Positions 1-9,276 are shown, counted from the stretch's first letter. The stretch: DNA of 64,000 nt from Parvibaculum sp. (GCA_030645235.1 JAUSMV010000012.1:744001-808000), one strand, 5' to 3'. Notes: generated by a model from the letters alone, not told the origin. A program made the numbers and translations.

Positions 1-21
1 GAGAAACGGGGAGGAACGGTG

Positions 22-798
22 ATGGTTGACTACAAGAATGTGACTATTGAAAAAATAGGGGCGGTGGCGCTGGTGCGGTTTGACCGCAAGGGCGCGCGCA
101 ATGCGTTCAATCAGGAAACGATTCTTGAATTGACGGATGTGGCGCGGCGTTTTCAGGATGATCTGACCGTGCAGGCCGTGGTGCTGACGGGTACGCGGGA
201 GGCTTTTTCGGGCGGCATTGATCTCAAGGAGCGCGCCTCGCGGGCGGTGACGGCGGGGTCGGACCTTGAATTGCGCCAGACCTATTATCGCGGCGTCAAA
301 CTTTGTCAGGCGTGGGAAGACATGCCGCAGATCACGGTCGCCGCGATTGAGGGCATGGCGGTGGGTGCAGGCGTGGCGTTGCCGCTGGCGCTTGACTGGC
401 GCGTGATGGGTAAGGAGGCGTTTCTCTATGTGCCGGAGGTGAAGATCGGCATCAATCTGCAATGGGGCGCGCTGCCGCGGCTTGTGACGCTGGTGGGGCC
501 GGCACGGGCCAAGCGTATCTGTATCCTCTGTGAACGGATGGGTGCAGTGCATGCACTTGACTGGGGTTTGGTGGACGAGTTGGCCGAGGACGGCAAGGTG
601 GTGGAGGCTGCGATGGCGCTGGCGGGGAAGGCAGCGGCGATGCCCGCACCGGCTGTGCGCATGGTGAAGGAGGCTGTGAACGCGACGGCCAATGCGCTGC
701 ATAAGGTGAGCGCCTATGCGGACGCTGACCAAAGTCAGCTATCGACTAATTTCCGTTCGGCGCAGGCGGAGAGCGATAAGTTTGTAAATAAGGAGTGA
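22..798 (+). CDS. enoyl-CoA hydratase/isomerase family protein
   Basis: Crotonase-fold enzyme of about 258 residues acting on acyl-CoA thioesters, probably in fatty-acid or xenobiotic acid degradation. The oxyanion-hole segments are visible (SGGIDLKER near residue 65; GMAVGAGVALPLALDWR near 115), followed by VPEVKIG, which keeps the glutamate usually used for catalysis. I prefer the ATG at 22 over the GTG at 19 because GGAGG lies 7 nt upstream. It is one of five crotonase paralogs in the window, and its substrate cannot be read from sequence. The gene is complete; no operon partner is visible because the window begins here. Confidence 0.9.
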   Translation: MVDYKNVTIEKIGAVALVRFDRKGARNAFNQETILELTDVARRFQDDLTVQAVVLTGTREAFSGGIDLKERASRAVTAGSDLELRQTYYRGVKLCQAWEDMPQITVAAIEGMAVGAGVALPLALDWRVMGKEAFLYVPEVKIGINLQWGALPRLVTLVGPARAKRICILCERMGAVHALDWGLVDELAEDGKVVEAAMALAGKAAAMPAPAVRMVKEAVNATANALHKVSAYADADQSQLSTNFRSAQAESDKFVNKE

Positions 799-848
799 GG
801 CGGGGTGAAGCGCCTCACCGCTTTGCTCCTCGCAATGACGGCTATTCT

Positions 849-1565
849 TTACGACTTCTTCTTCATCCGTGTCGCGATCTGTTCCAATGAGAGCATGTGG
901 TTGCGCTCTTTGGGGATGTCATAGACGGCGGTGTTCATGGAGCGGAGCAGTTTGCGCACCACGGTGCCTGTTTGCGGATGCGTGTCCACGTCGATGACGT
1001 TGAAGCAGCAGGTGTTCTGATCAATCGTGGGGAAGGGCGTGAGGTCGGTGCCAAGCGCCCAGCAGATGAAGAGGCGGTTGATGCCGCCATGCGCGACAAG
1101 GGCCAGCGTCTCCCAGTTTTTATCGGCGAGAATTTTTTCAAAGGCGGTGATGACGCGTGTGTTGATGTCGGCAAAGACATCGCCGCCGACATAGCGTGCG
1201 CCGGGCTTGGCGGCATCGCGGAAGGAATAGGCGAGGTCGTTGAGATCCGTCACGGCGTTGCGTGTTGTCGCGTCGCCCTGAAACTCAATGAAGGCGTCGT
1301 TCTTTTCAATCGTCAGTCCACGTCCTTCTACAATGAGTTCGGCGGTTTCAACTGAGCGCGGGAAGCTCGATGAGACGGCGCGGTCGAACGGGATGTTGGC
1401 AAGCGCCTTGCCGGTGAGCGTTGCTTGTTCGCGGCCCCATGTGGTCAAGGGCACGATGGTTGAGTCTGCGACGCGCACGCCGTTGTCATCGACATAGGAA
1501 ACATCGCCGTGGCGAAAGACGTAAATGCGGCGGCGATGGGAGCCGTCGAAGGCGGTGCGGAGCAT
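849..1565 (-). CDS. histidine phosphatase family protein
   Basis: Phosphoglycerate-mutase-like phosphatase, 238 aa. The N-terminal RHG box (YVFRHGDVSYVDD) supplies the phospho-accepting histidine, and the second catalytic histidine is in LVAHGGINR near residue 160. Such proteins hydrolyse phosphate esters in the cytoplasm; the substrate is not predictable here. AGGA lies about 10 nt before the ATG. The gene converges with the upstream crotonase. Its 5' flank holds the palindrome/mini-ORF module listed separately, which could be part of its leader. Confidence 0.87.
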   Translation of the reverse strand: MLRTAFDGSHRRRIYVFRHGDVSYVDDNGVRVADSTIVPLTTWGREQATLTGKALANIPFDRAVSSSFPRSVETAELIVEGRGLTIEKNDAFIEFQGDATTRNAVTDLNDLAYSFRDAAKPGARYVGGDVFADINTRVITAFEKILADKNWETLALVAHGGINRLFICWALGTDLTPFPTIDQNTCCFNVIDVDTHPQTGTVVRKLLRSMNTAVYDIPKERNHMLSLEQIATRMKKKS

Positions 1566-1660
1566 GTTTTGAGGTTCCTATACGTGTTTTTGATTGCCGT
1601 GAGTATAGGGGGATTTGTGACGGCGGGGTGAAATTCGCAACGTTTTGCGCTCGGATCAGT

Positions 1661-1762
1661 CAGCATTTCTTGCAAGAGATTCGAGGTTTCCATGCAGAGA
1701 TCGTAGCTCTGTTCGTCGAGTGTCATAAAAAGAGGCGTCGGAGGAAATCCCCGGGTGGGGAT
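1661..1762 (-). repeat. copy A of palindrome + 20 nt + mini-ORF module
   Basis: On the minus strand, ATCCCCACCCGGGGAT (1747-1762) is followed after exactly 20 nt by ATG (1726) opening MTLDEQSYDLCMETSNLLQEML. The same arrangement occurs at 38940-39050 with 16 of 22 residues and about 54 of 66 nt identical. The reading frame here stays open far beyond the similar part and runs into the histidine phosphatase gene in another frame, so copy A may not be translated. No Shine-Dalgarno precedes the ATG. It may be a short protein, an RNA element or a DNA-level repeat. Function unknown. Confidence 0.5.
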
Positions 1763-1876
1763 AGAGGATTTTATCCGGAAAATAAACTTGTCCCCGTGGC
1801 GGTGATGCATCACGCGGTCAGTTTGGTTTTTTATTTATCCCCGTGGCGGGAGTGCAACGACGAAGGAAGGAAGACC
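1763..1876. other. intergenic stretch with direct repeat TCCCCGTGGCGG
   Basis: The gap between the histidine phosphatase gene and purB is about 357 bp. Apart from module A it contains two copies of TCCCCGTGGCGG about 50 bp apart (near 1790 and 1840), each beside an AT-rich run. I see no convincing ORF in it. It may hold the promoter for the phosphatase gene. Confidence 0.35.
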
Positions 1877-1922
1877 CTCACCCAACCGTCGCAAGCGCGA
1901 CCCCGCAAGCGGGAGAGGACTA
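1877..1922. repeat. degenerate REP-like palindrome next to purB stop
   Basis: The sequence CTCACCC...CCCCGCAAGCGGGAGAGGA has the pyrimidine-rich ends and CCCGCAAGCGGG hairpin typical of small intergenic palindromes of Alphaproteobacteria. It abuts the purB stop codon. It could stabilise or end the purB transcript. Confidence 0.35.
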
Positions 1923-3230
1923 TCAAGCCTCGCCAAACACGCGTTTGAAAATCGTGTCCACATGTTTCGTGTGGTAGCCGAGGTCGAACAGTTCTTCGAG
2001 TTCTTTGTCCGAAAGTTTCGACGACACTTCCTTGTCGGCTTTCAGCAGATCGAGGAAGTTGCCTTCGCCGCGCCATACTGGCATCGCATTGCGCTGCACG
2101 AGGCGGTAGCTGTCTTCGCGGCTGACGCCTTTTTGCGTCAGCGCGAGCAGGATGCGCTGCGAGTGGACGAGGCCGCCGAGCTTGTCGAGATTCTTTTGCA
2201 TGTTTTCGGGATAGACCAGCAGCTTGTCGATGACACCGGCAAGGCGCATCAGCGCGAAGTCGAGGGTCACTGTGGCATCGGGTCCGATCATGCGTTCCAC
2301 GGACGAGTGCGAAATGTCGCGCTCGTGCCAGAGGGCCACGTTTTCCATCGCGGGGATCGCCATGCCGCGCACGAGGCGGGCGAGGCCGGTGAGGTTTTCA
2401 GTGAGCACCGGATTGCGCTTGTGCGGCATGGCCGACGAGCCCTTCTGGCCCTCGGAGAAAAACTCTTCGGCTTCCAGAACTTCCGAGCGCTGGAGGTGAC
2501 GCACTTCGGTGGCGAGGCGTTCGACGGAGCTGGCGATGACGCCGAGCGTCGCAAAATACATCGCGTGGCGGTCGCGCGGGATCACCTGTGTTGAAACGGG
2601 TTCGGCTTTGAGACCCAGTTTTTCGGCGACATGTTCTTCGACGCGCGGGTCGATGTTGGCGAAGGTGCCGACCGCGCCGGAGATGGCGCAGGTGGCGACT
2701 TCTTCGCGCGCATGGACGAGGCGCGTGCGGCATCGCGCAAACTCGGCATAGGCCTGCGCGAGTTTGATGCCGAAGGTGGTGGGTTCGGCATGGATGCCGT
2801 GGCTGCGGCCGATGGTGGGTGTGTTCTTGAATTCAAAGGCGCGGCGCTTGATGGCGGCGAGCAGGATGTCGAGGTCGGCAAGCATGAGGTCTGCGGCGCG
2901 GACAAGCTGGATATTGAAGCAGGTGTCGAGCACGTCTGACGAGGTGAGGCCCTGATGAACGAAGCGGCTGTCGTCGCCGATGAACTCGGAGAGATGCGTC
3001 AGAAACGCGATGACGTCATGTTTCACTTCGCGTTCGATCTCGTCGATGCGTTCGACATTGAAGACGGCCTTGCCGCCGCGTTCCCAGATGTTTTTGGCAG
3101 CTTCCTTGGGGATGACGCCGAGGTCCGCCAGCGCGTCGCAGGCATGGGCTTCGATCTCGAACCAGATGCGGAATTTCGTTTCCGGGGTCCAGATGGAAAC
3201 CATTTCAGGCCGCGAATAGCGGGGGATCAT
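1923..3230 (-). CDS. purB: adenylosuccinate lyase
   Basis: Cleaves SAICAR and adenylosuccinate to release fumarate in purine synthesis; cytoplasmic homotetramer. The fumarase/aspartase-superfamily signature GQKGSSAMPHKRNP is present near residue 260, the N-terminus MIPRYSRPEMVSIW is typical of the family, and the 435-residue length fits the short (Bacillus-type) PurB class. The ORF track begins at a TTG four codons earlier; I choose the ATG at 3230 because GAGG lies 6 nt before it. The gene stands alone, with no pur neighbours. Confidence 0.96.
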   Translation of the reverse strand: MIPRYSRPEMVSIWTPETKFRIWFEIEAHACDALADLGVIPKEAAKNIWERGGKAVFNVERIDEIEREVKHDVIAFLTHLSEFIGDDSRFVHQGLTSSDVLDTCFNIQLVRAADLMLADLDILLAAIKRRAFEFKNTPTIGRSHGIHAEPTTFGIKLAQAYAEFARCRTRLVHAREEVATCAISGAVGTFANIDPRVEEHVAEKLGLKAEPVSTQVIPRDRHAMYFATLGVIASSVERLATEVRHLQRSEVLEAEEFFSEGQKGSSAMPHKRNPVLTENLTGLARLVRGMAIPAMENVALWHERDISHSSVERMIGPDATVTLDFALMRLAGVIDKLLVYPENMQKNLDKLGGLVHSQRILLALTQKGVSREDSYRLVQRNAMPVWRGEGNFLDLLKADKEVSSKLSDKELEELFDLGYHTKHVDTIFKRVFGEA

Positions 3231-3406
3231 GGGAAGCCTCAACGAACAGGGGTGGGAATGAGGGGGGTTTAGCAGATGGGGCCCAAGGCTTCAACAGGGC
3301 CGGGTGCCGCATGGATTGCCCCATGGATTGCCACAGGGCGGAAAACGGGCAATCCTGAGGGTCGGGGATGAAAAGAGCCCGAACAGGGCGAAAACGGGGG
3401 GACGGA

Positions 3407-4792
3407 ATGGCAACCTATCAGGATGCAGTGGCTCAGGGCGCGTTGGTGGCCAAGGGTGAGGTGACGGCGCTGGAACTTGCGGAGGCAACGATTGCCCGTA
3501 TCGAAGCGGTGAACCCGAAGATCAATGCTGTGGTCGCCAAGGATTATGATCGCGCCCGCGCGCGCGCCAAAGGTCCGTTGCCCAAGGGGCCGCTGTCGGG
3601 CGTGCCCTATCTGCTCAAGGATATTGAAAACTATGCGGGCATGAACGCGACGATGGGGTCGCGGCTGCTGGCGACTAATCTCGTCCAGGAGACCGCGCCC
3701 GTGCCGCAGCGCGCGATTGATGCGGGGATGGTGGTGCTCGGAAAAACCAACACGCCGGAATTTGGTTTGCTTGGTACGACCGAGGGGCTGTTGCTCGGCG
3801 CCTGTCACAATCCGTGGAACCTCGATCACTCGTCGGGCGGATCGTCGGGCGGTGCGGCGGCGGCTGTGGCGGCGGGTATTTTGCCGGTGGCCAATGCGTC
3901 GGACGGGGGCGGGTCGATCCGTATTCCCGCTTCGTGCTGCGGGTTGTTCGGGCTGAAACCAAGCCGTGGACGGATGAATGTCGGACCGACGCCCCTCGCT
4001 GCCGATATTGCCGTTGTCAGCAGTGTCAGCCGCACGGTGCGCGACGGGGCGATGATTGTGGCCGTGTCGGAAGAGAAGGGGAAGGACGCGCCCTTCGCGC
4101 CGATCGGATTTGTGTCCGGTCCGTCATCGAAGCGGTTGAAGATTGCCTTCAACACATTGCGCGCCGACGGCACGGAACCCGACGCCGATGTGAAAGCGTC
4201 GATAGAAGCGACGGCGAAGCTCTGCGCTGACCTCGGCCACGAGATTGTGCCGGTTAAAAATCCGATGGTGGGTGATGAGTTCATCAACACGTTCCTCACC
4301 ATCTGGGCGTCGAGCCCTGCCGATCTTGTGGCGATGGCCAAGGGCATGAACCTGAAGCCTGAAGATGTGCTGGAGCCCTGGACCATCGGGCTCGCCAATC
4401 TGTTCAACGCCAAGCCGAAAGACTCGCTGCAAAAGGCGCTTATCTATTTTGATAAAGTGGAAAAGCAGATTGCCGATTTCTTCGGCAACTATGATGCGTG
4501 GCTGACGCCGGTGCTGAGCGCGCCTGCGCCGCGTCTCGGCCAACAAGCGCCGACGGTTGATTTCGACACGCTCTATAAGCGCACCACTGATTATGTCGCT
4601 TATACGCCGGTGCATAATGTGGCGGGGACACCGGCCATGTCAGTGCCGCTCGGCATGAGCAAAAGCGGTTTGCCCATTGGTAGCCAGTTTGCTGCGGCGA
4701 AAGGGCAAGACGGATTGCTGCTGGCGCTGGCTTATGAACTGGAAGCGGCGGCCCCGTGGATTGACAGGCATCCGCCGGTCTATGTGGGGTGA
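3407..4792 (+). CDS. amidase (amidase-signature family)
   Basis: Serine amidase of the amidase-signature superfamily, hydrolysing a carboxamide; substrate unknown. The Ser-cisSer-Lys triad is recognisable: Lys about 71 in YLLKDIEN, the GGSSGG loop near 146, and the nucleophile Ser about 170 in DGGGSIRIPAS. Length is 461 aa from the ATG at 3407, which follows GGGGGACGG directly; the track start at 3368 adds 13 basic residues and lacks a clear ribosome site. The gene diverges from purB and is followed by a terminator-like hairpin. It is not GatA: no gatB or gatC lies nearby. Confidence 0.92.
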   Translation: MATYQDAVAQGALVAKGEVTALELAEATIARIEAVNPKINAVVAKDYDRARARAKGPLPKGPLSGVPYLLKDIENYAGMNATMGSRLLATNLVQETAPVPQRAIDAGMVVLGKTNTPEFGLLGTTEGLLLGACHNPWNLDHSSGGSSGGAAAAVAAGILPVANASDGGGSIRIPASCCGLFGLKPSRGRMNVGPTPLAADIAVVSSVSRTVRDGAMIVAVSEEKGKDAPFAPIGFVSGPSSKRLKIAFNTLRADGTEPDADVKASIEATAKLCADLGHEIVPVKNPMVGDEFINTFLTIWASSPADLVAMAKGMNLKPEDVLEPWTIGLANLFNAKPKDSLQKALIYFDKVEKQIADFFGNYDAWLTPVLSAPAPRLGQQAPTVDFDTLYKRTTDYVAYTPVHNVAGTPAMSVPLGMSKSGLPIGSQFAAAKGQDGLLLALAYELEAAAPWIDRHPPVYVG

Positions 4793-4837
4793 ACGGATTA
4801 TTTTCTGGCCGACATTCGAAAGCTGATTCTGCCAAAT

Positions 4838-4870
4838 GAAAAGGCGGCGCTTTTCGAGCGTCGCTTTTTT
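4838..4870 (+). terminator. rho-independent terminator after amidase
   Basis: AAAAGGCGGCGC-TTTTCGA-GCGTCGCTTTTTT: a GC stem with one G-U pair, flanked by A and T runs, 45 nt after the amidase stop and just before the next gene. Confidence 0.75.
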
Positions 4871-4882
4871 GTCGGGGGGCAA

Positions 4883-5917
4883 ATGTCTAAGAAGGGTATC
4901 TTGATTGCGCTTTTAGTGGGCGCTGTGGCCGGTTGGTTTTTGGTAAATTTCTCTCCTAAAGACCAGGGTCCTGAGATCATCTGGGGCAAAACGTGGTGGG
5001 ATCTCTTCAAATTAGGGATCGGGCCTGCGCTGATAGCCTTTTGGGCTTTTACCGCAATGCTGCCGGATGGCGGACAAAAATCGTCAGGTAAAATCCGCCC
5101 GAAGAAAATCCGGAACAAGGCTTCTGACAGAAAGAAATTCGAGAAAGATACGCCGCGTACTTTCCTGCAAACAGATAGGGGGAAATTTCTCGATAGTAGA
5201 AAATTTCTCTATCAGCTCGTCCATACGGTTTCTACGTCGCCGAAGAAGGAAAGTGTAAAGGGCGAGAATGACGCGGTTCAAGCGCAGGTGAAAGAACTCC
5301 TGTTTGCGGAACTCGCGGATAAGCGTGGTGTGCAAATTGAAGCTGTGCTAACGGCACTCGGAGGTATCGCCGGATTCTCTGTTCAGATGATGATACGCGA
5401 GGCTTACGTCGATTCTGGTAAGGTGGCTGAAGATAAAATATTTGTTGTTATTGGCGGCGCTGACGGCGAGAAGTATTTTTCCGGTGACAACATTAATGAA
5501 GGTGTGATGGCACCAAGACCCGGCAATCTGTCGGTCTGGAGTTTGGTCGCCGGGGCGCCTCATTCCGTCGGCGCACCGTTGCCGGATATAGCAGACATGG
5601 TGAGTGTGATGGCGAAGTCCTACGGCTCACCGGCATTCTGGGTGCCCGACGTACCGCAAGAAAATATGCCGCGATTGATGCCGAAGGAATTGTTGAACCG
5701 TTATTGGAATGTTGTTCGCAACATTCAGATGATGAATGTCGGTGTAATTTCAACGATGCCTTTTTCGATAGCACAACTGGCGCAGCTAATTATCCTTGAG
5801 AATAAGGCTATCATCGATCCGACCATCGGGGCCAAAGTTGTGATGGAAGCGGCTTTGCGCATGTCGCGGATTGATCCCAAGCATGTGCAGTTCGCGCGGT
5901 TTGAACAGCCGGTTTAA
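4883..5917 (+). CDS. hypothetical membrane-anchored protein
   Basis: I do not recognise this 344-aa protein. Two hydrophobic segments sit at the N-terminus (about 4-22 and 45-62), followed by a basic linker (KIRPKKIRNKASDRKKFEK) and a soluble domain of roughly 230 residues, so it is probably anchored in the inner membrane with a cytoplasmic tail. The soluble part has IFVVIGGADGEKYFSGD and WSLVAGAPHSVGAPL stretches. Sampled lines are about 47% G+C, clearly below the neighbours, hinting at acquisition. It begins after a terminator and ends before another, so it is probably monocistronic. Confidence 0.75.
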   Translation: MSKKGILIALLVGAVAGWFLVNFSPKDQGPEIIWGKTWWDLFKLGIGPALIAFWAFTAMLPDGGQKSSGKIRPKKIRNKASDRKKFEKDTPRTFLQTDRGKFLDSRKFLYQLVHTVSTSPKKESVKGENDAVQAQVKELLFAELADKRGVQIEAVLTALGGIAGFSVQMMIREAYVDSGKVAEDKIFVVIGGADGEKYFSGDNINEGVMAPRPGNLSVWSLVAGAPHSVGAPLPDIADMVSVMAKSYGSPAFWVPDVPQENMPRLMPKELLNRYWNVVRNIQMMNVGVISTMPFSIAQLAQLIILENKAIIDPTIGAKVVMEAALRMSRIDPKHVQFARFEQPV

Positions 5918-6031
5918 CGAGGTGCGGCTTTTGATTGCCGGGTTAATTGCGGCGATGGCAAAAATAAAATCTAAATCAATAGCTGCGATCTGAAGCTTGC
6001 GGTTCGGCGTCGGGTTTTCGTCGGAGACGTG

Positions 6032-6073
6032 CGGCATCGTCCCGGAGCTAAGTTCGGGACGATGCCGGTTTTG
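6032..6073 (+). terminator. strong hairpin terminator
   Basis: GGCATCGTCCCG-10 nt-CGGGACGATGCC, a 12-bp perfect stem followed by GGTTTTGC. It lies between the convergent 4883-5917 gene and the nitric oxide reductase gene and may serve both. Confidence 0.65.
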
Positions 6074-6086
6074 CACCATTACTTTT

Positions 6087-8366
6087 TCAATTTCGCCGCG
6101 CCGGGTTTTTCGCGAGAAAGGCCTGAAGCATGAATAATGCAAAGGCACCGACGCCGACGCTGAAGACGATGTCACCGGGTACGCGCATCCAGACAAGCGT
6201 GTGCATAATCGGGCTTTGCACAAATTCGGCAGAGCGCGCATAGGCATAGCTGACATTGACGCTTGCATAGGTCTGCCACATGCCCTGCGGGAACAGCGAC
6301 AGGAATGTCATCATGGCCAGACCGATATTGAGTGACCAGAATGATATTTTCAGGAGCTTGTTATTCCACCGCGTTACGTCTGTCAGTCCGCGTACGCAAT
6401 AGAGTGTCAGGCCGAGACCGAGCATTCCGTACACGCCGAACAAGGCGGCGTGGCCGTGGTTGGCGGTCGTGTTCAGTCCTTGCATGTAGTAGAGGGCCAG
6501 CGGCGGATTGATCAGGAAGCCAAAGACACCTGCACCAACAAAATTCCAGAAAAGCACCGCGCTGAAGAACATGAACGGCCAATGGTAATTGCTTGTCCAT
6601 GTTGCCTCGCCTTCGATCCGCTTGTGATTATAGGCTTCGAAGCCGACGACCAGCAGCGGAACCACTTCGAGCGCCGAGAGGCTCGCACCGGCGGCGATGA
6701 CAGAGATGGGTGTGCCGGTGAAATACATGTGGTGAAAGGTGCCAAGCACGCCGCCGAACAGAAATATGATCGTGGCAAAAAGCACCATGACTGTGGCGGT
6801 GGAAACGCGCACAAGACCCATATGGACGAACAGGACGGAGATGATTGCGGTGGCAAAGACTTCGAAAATGCCTTCGACCCAGAGATGGACGATCCACCAG
6901 CGCCAGTATTCGGCGACGACAAGATGCGGTCTCTCTCCCCACATCAGACCTGCCGCATAGAGCAGCCCGATGGAGATGACGGAGATCATAATGAGAAACA
7001 GGATGGAGCGACTGTTGTCATTGTGAAGCGCAGGCCAGACGCCACGCAGAACCAGAGTTACCCAGAGGAATAATCCGATTGTCAGATAAATCTGCCAGAA
7101 GCGGCCAAGATCGACATATTCCCAGCCCTGATGGCCGAACCAGTAGTTCGTTGTGAGGTTGGAGATGAACCCGTTGACAGCGGCCCATTGTCCGATGAAG
7201 CCGCCGACGACAATGACGAGCAGGCTTATAAAGAGAAAGTTCACACCGAAGACCTGAAATTTCGGGTCGCGTTTCGTCAGCAGGGGCGCAACATAGAGTC
7301 CAGTGGCAAGCCAAGCTGTCGCAATCCAGAGTACGGACAGTTGCGTGTGCCAGCTTCGGGTGACGGTGTAGGGGAAATATTCGACGAGAGGCAGGCCATA
7401 AACCCCTTGTCCTTCGACCGCGTAATGCGCTGTCAGGATGCCGAGCAGAACCTGCACGCAGAACAGGGCCGATACCAGCCAGAAATATTTGGCTGTGGCG
7501 CGCATGGATGGCGTGATCACCGAAATATCCATGATATCCGTTGCCGCAACGCCGCCCTCGGGCTCCATCTCGTCGCGCCACTGGTCATATTGTTTGGCGT
7601 AGTACCAAACGATTGTGCCGATGCCAACGAGCAGAATGACGATTGAAAATATGCTCCACATGAAAATGCCGGCGGTTGGCCGATTTTCAACGAGAGGTTC
7701 ATGAGGCCAGTTGCTGGTATAGGTGACAGTGTTGTCCGGCCGGTTGGTTGTCGCCGCCCATGCCGTCCAAAAATAGAATGCTGCCAGATCATGGCCGCGT
7801 TCCGGTGTCAGGAACGTGCGCGCCGGAAATGCGTAAGCTTTGCGAAGCTCCAGTGACGGTGCGTCTTGTCCTGCATAGAGGTTGGTGAAATGCGCCTCGA
7901 CTTCGCGGATCGCGCGGGCGCGCTCTTCGCTGACGGTGATGACGCCGGTTGCGCTGTCATAGGTGTTCTTTCGCATTTCAATGACAAGCGCTGCTTTTTG
8001 CAGTGGCGTCCGGTCTTCCGGTGGTTGCTCAGTGAATTGATTTTTTTCAGCCATGATGGCGAGCAGTGCTGTTGCTTCGCGCTGCAACCAGTCGGCGCTC
8101 CAATCGGGCGCGAGATAACTTCCGTGTCCCCAGATCGATCCCTGCTGCATTCCGCCGAGTGATTGCCAGACCTGTTGTCCGGTCCGGATATTCTCTGCTG
8201 TGTAGAGGATGTCGCCACCCGGCGTTTGGACCGTCGTCGGAATGGGCGGCGCTTCCTGATAAATTTCCCACCCGATAGCGAGCAAGGCGCCGAACATGAT
8301 GGTCATGCCCAATGCGAGGAAAATCCAGAGACGCTTTACTGAGAATGTTTCACGAAAGCCCCGCAT
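6087..8366 (-). CDS. norZ: quinol-dependent nitric oxide reductase (qNOR)
   Basis: Single-subunit quinol-oxidising NO reductase, reducing 2 NO to N2O at the inner membrane; used in denitrification or NO detoxification. It has 759 aa: an N-terminal helix and periplasmic domain (TGQQVWQSLGGMQQGSIWGHGSYLAPDWSADW) fused to a heme-copper-oxidase-like NorB core. Core motifs include RSWHTQLSVLWIA, HLWVEGIFEVFATAI (with the FeB-region glutamates) and GTFHHMYFTG. I choose the ATG at 8366 because GGGAGG lies 8 nt upstream; the track start at 8396 is ten codons longer. No norC, norQ, norD or nos genes are near, as expected for qNOR. No clear FNR, NnrR or NsrR box was found upstream. Confidence 0.95.
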   Translation of the reverse strand: MRGFRETFSVKRLWIFLALGMTIMFGALLAIGWEIYQEAPPIPTTVQTPGGDILYTAENIRTGQQVWQSLGGMQQGSIWGHGSYLAPDWSADWLQREATALLAIMAEKNQFTEQPPEDRTPLQKAALVIEMRKNTYDSATGVITVSEERARAIREVEAHFTNLYAGQDAPSLELRKAYAFPARTFLTPERGHDLAAFYFWTAWAATTNRPDNTVTYTSNWPHEPLVENRPTAGIFMWSIFSIVILLVGIGTIVWYYAKQYDQWRDEMEPEGGVAATDIMDISVITPSMRATAKYFWLVSALFCVQVLLGILTAHYAVEGQGVYGLPLVEYFPYTVTRSWHTQLSVLWIATAWLATGLYVAPLLTKRDPKFQVFGVNFLFISLLVIVVGGFIGQWAAVNGFISNLTTNYWFGHQGWEYVDLGRFWQIYLTIGLFLWVTLVLRGVWPALHNDNSRSILFLIMISVISIGLLYAAGLMWGERPHLVVAEYWRWWIVHLWVEGIFEVFATAIISVLFVHMGLVRVSTATVMVLFATIIFLFGGVLGTFHHMYFTGTPISVIAAGASLSALEVVPLLVVGFEAYNHKRIEGEATWTSNYHWPFMFFSAVLFWNFVGAGVFGFLINPPLALYYMQGLNTTANHGHAALFGVYGMLGLGLTLYCVRGLTDVTRWNNKLLKISFWSLNIGLAMMTFLSLFPQGMWQTYASVNVSYAYARSAEFVQSPIMHTLVWMRVPGDIVFSVGVGAFALFMLQAFLAKNPARRN

Positions 8367-8552
8367 GTCATATCCTCCCGTTGATGGGTGGTGCATTGGC
8401 AGAGTTCTGGTCTGCTTGGTGTGGCTCGGCGCGACAGTCTAGTAGTATTCAGGTAAACGCAATCGATTCCGCAAACGGATGATGTCTGGTGTGAGGGGCA
8501 TTGTCGGCGGGCGGTGAGGTGCGAGCCTCTATCATGCCGGTGGCGTGAGAGG

Positions 8553-9266
8553 TTAAATCAAGCCCAGCGACTTGAAGCTCGCGTGTTTGCCTTTGCCGAT
8601 GACGAGATGGTCGTGGACGGTGATGCCGAGCGGCCTGGCTGTGTCGATGATGAGCTGCGTCATCACTATGTCGTCGCGCGAGGGTGTCGGGTCGCCGGAC
8701 GGGTGGTTGTGTACCAGAATGATCGACGAGGCGTTCAAAGCCAATGCGCGTTTGACGACTTCGCGGGGATAGACCGGCGTGTGGTCGATGGTGCCGGTTT
8801 GCTGGACTTCATCCGCAATCAGAACATTCTGACGGTCGAGAAAGAGAATGCGGAATTGTTCGATTGTGTTATGTGCCATGGTGGCAAAGCAATAGTCGAG
8901 CAAGGCGCCCCATGAGGAGATGATATCGCGCTTCATCACTTTGGCCTGGGTGAGGCGGGCGGTGGTTTCGCGCAGGATCGCGAAATCGGCGATGGTGGCG
9001 TCGCTGATGCCTTTGACTTCGCGCAGGCGCGTTTCGTCGGCATGGATCGTCGCGCCGAAACTACCGAAAGCTGCGATGAGGTCTTTCGCCAGCGGCTTTA
9101 CATCCTTACGCGGGATGGTGCGGAACAGGATGAGTTCCAGCAATTCATAATCGGGAACGGCGGCGGGCGAGGCGATGAAGCGTTTGCGCAAACGCTCGCG
9201 GTGACCTGCCATGTGGTCAATGGGCTTGGGTGGTTTTGGATTTTGCCGGTCGGACCCGTCAGGCAT
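8553..9266 (-). CDS. radC: RadC family protein (JAB/MPN+ domain)
   Basis: RadC/YeeS-type protein. It has an N-terminal helix-hairpin-helix-like part (LREVKGISDATIADFAIL) and a C-terminal JAMM metalloprotease-like fold with the full zinc motif HNHPSGDPTPSRDD. The old link of RadC to DNA repair is doubtful in the literature and its molecular role is unsettled. The track ORF starts at 9362 inside map; the ATG at 9266, 10 nt after the map stop, gives 237 aa and suggests translational coupling with map. Start confidence is moderate because the ribosome site is weak. Confidence 0.9.
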   Translation of the reverse strand: MPDGSDRQNPKPPKPIDHMAGHRERLRKRFIASPAAVPDYELLELILFRTIPRKDVKPLAKDLIAAFGSFGATIHADETRLREVKGISDATIADFAILRETTARLTQAKVMKRDIISSWGALLDYCFATMAHNTIEQFRILFLDRQNVLIADEVQQTGTIDHTPVYPREVVKRALALNASSIILVHNHPSGDPTPSRDDIVMTQLIIDTARPLGITVHDHLVIGKGKHASFKSLGLI

Positions 9267-9276
9267 AGGCCATGTT

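Noticed and set aside
1785-1850. TTATCCCCG and TTGTCCCCG as possible DnaA boxes / origin
   Set aside because: They differ from TTATCCACA at key positions, and no dnaA, parAB or AT-rich unwinding region is nearby.
1421-1948. 175-aa plus-strand ORF crossing the histidine phosphatase promoter
   Set aside because: Arg-rich shadow composition and opposite to module A; no ribosome site.
8367-8552. FNR, NnrR or NsrR binding site upstream of the NO reductase
   Set aside because: Searched by eye for TTGAT-N4-ATCAA-like and NsrR-like palindromes; none was convincing.
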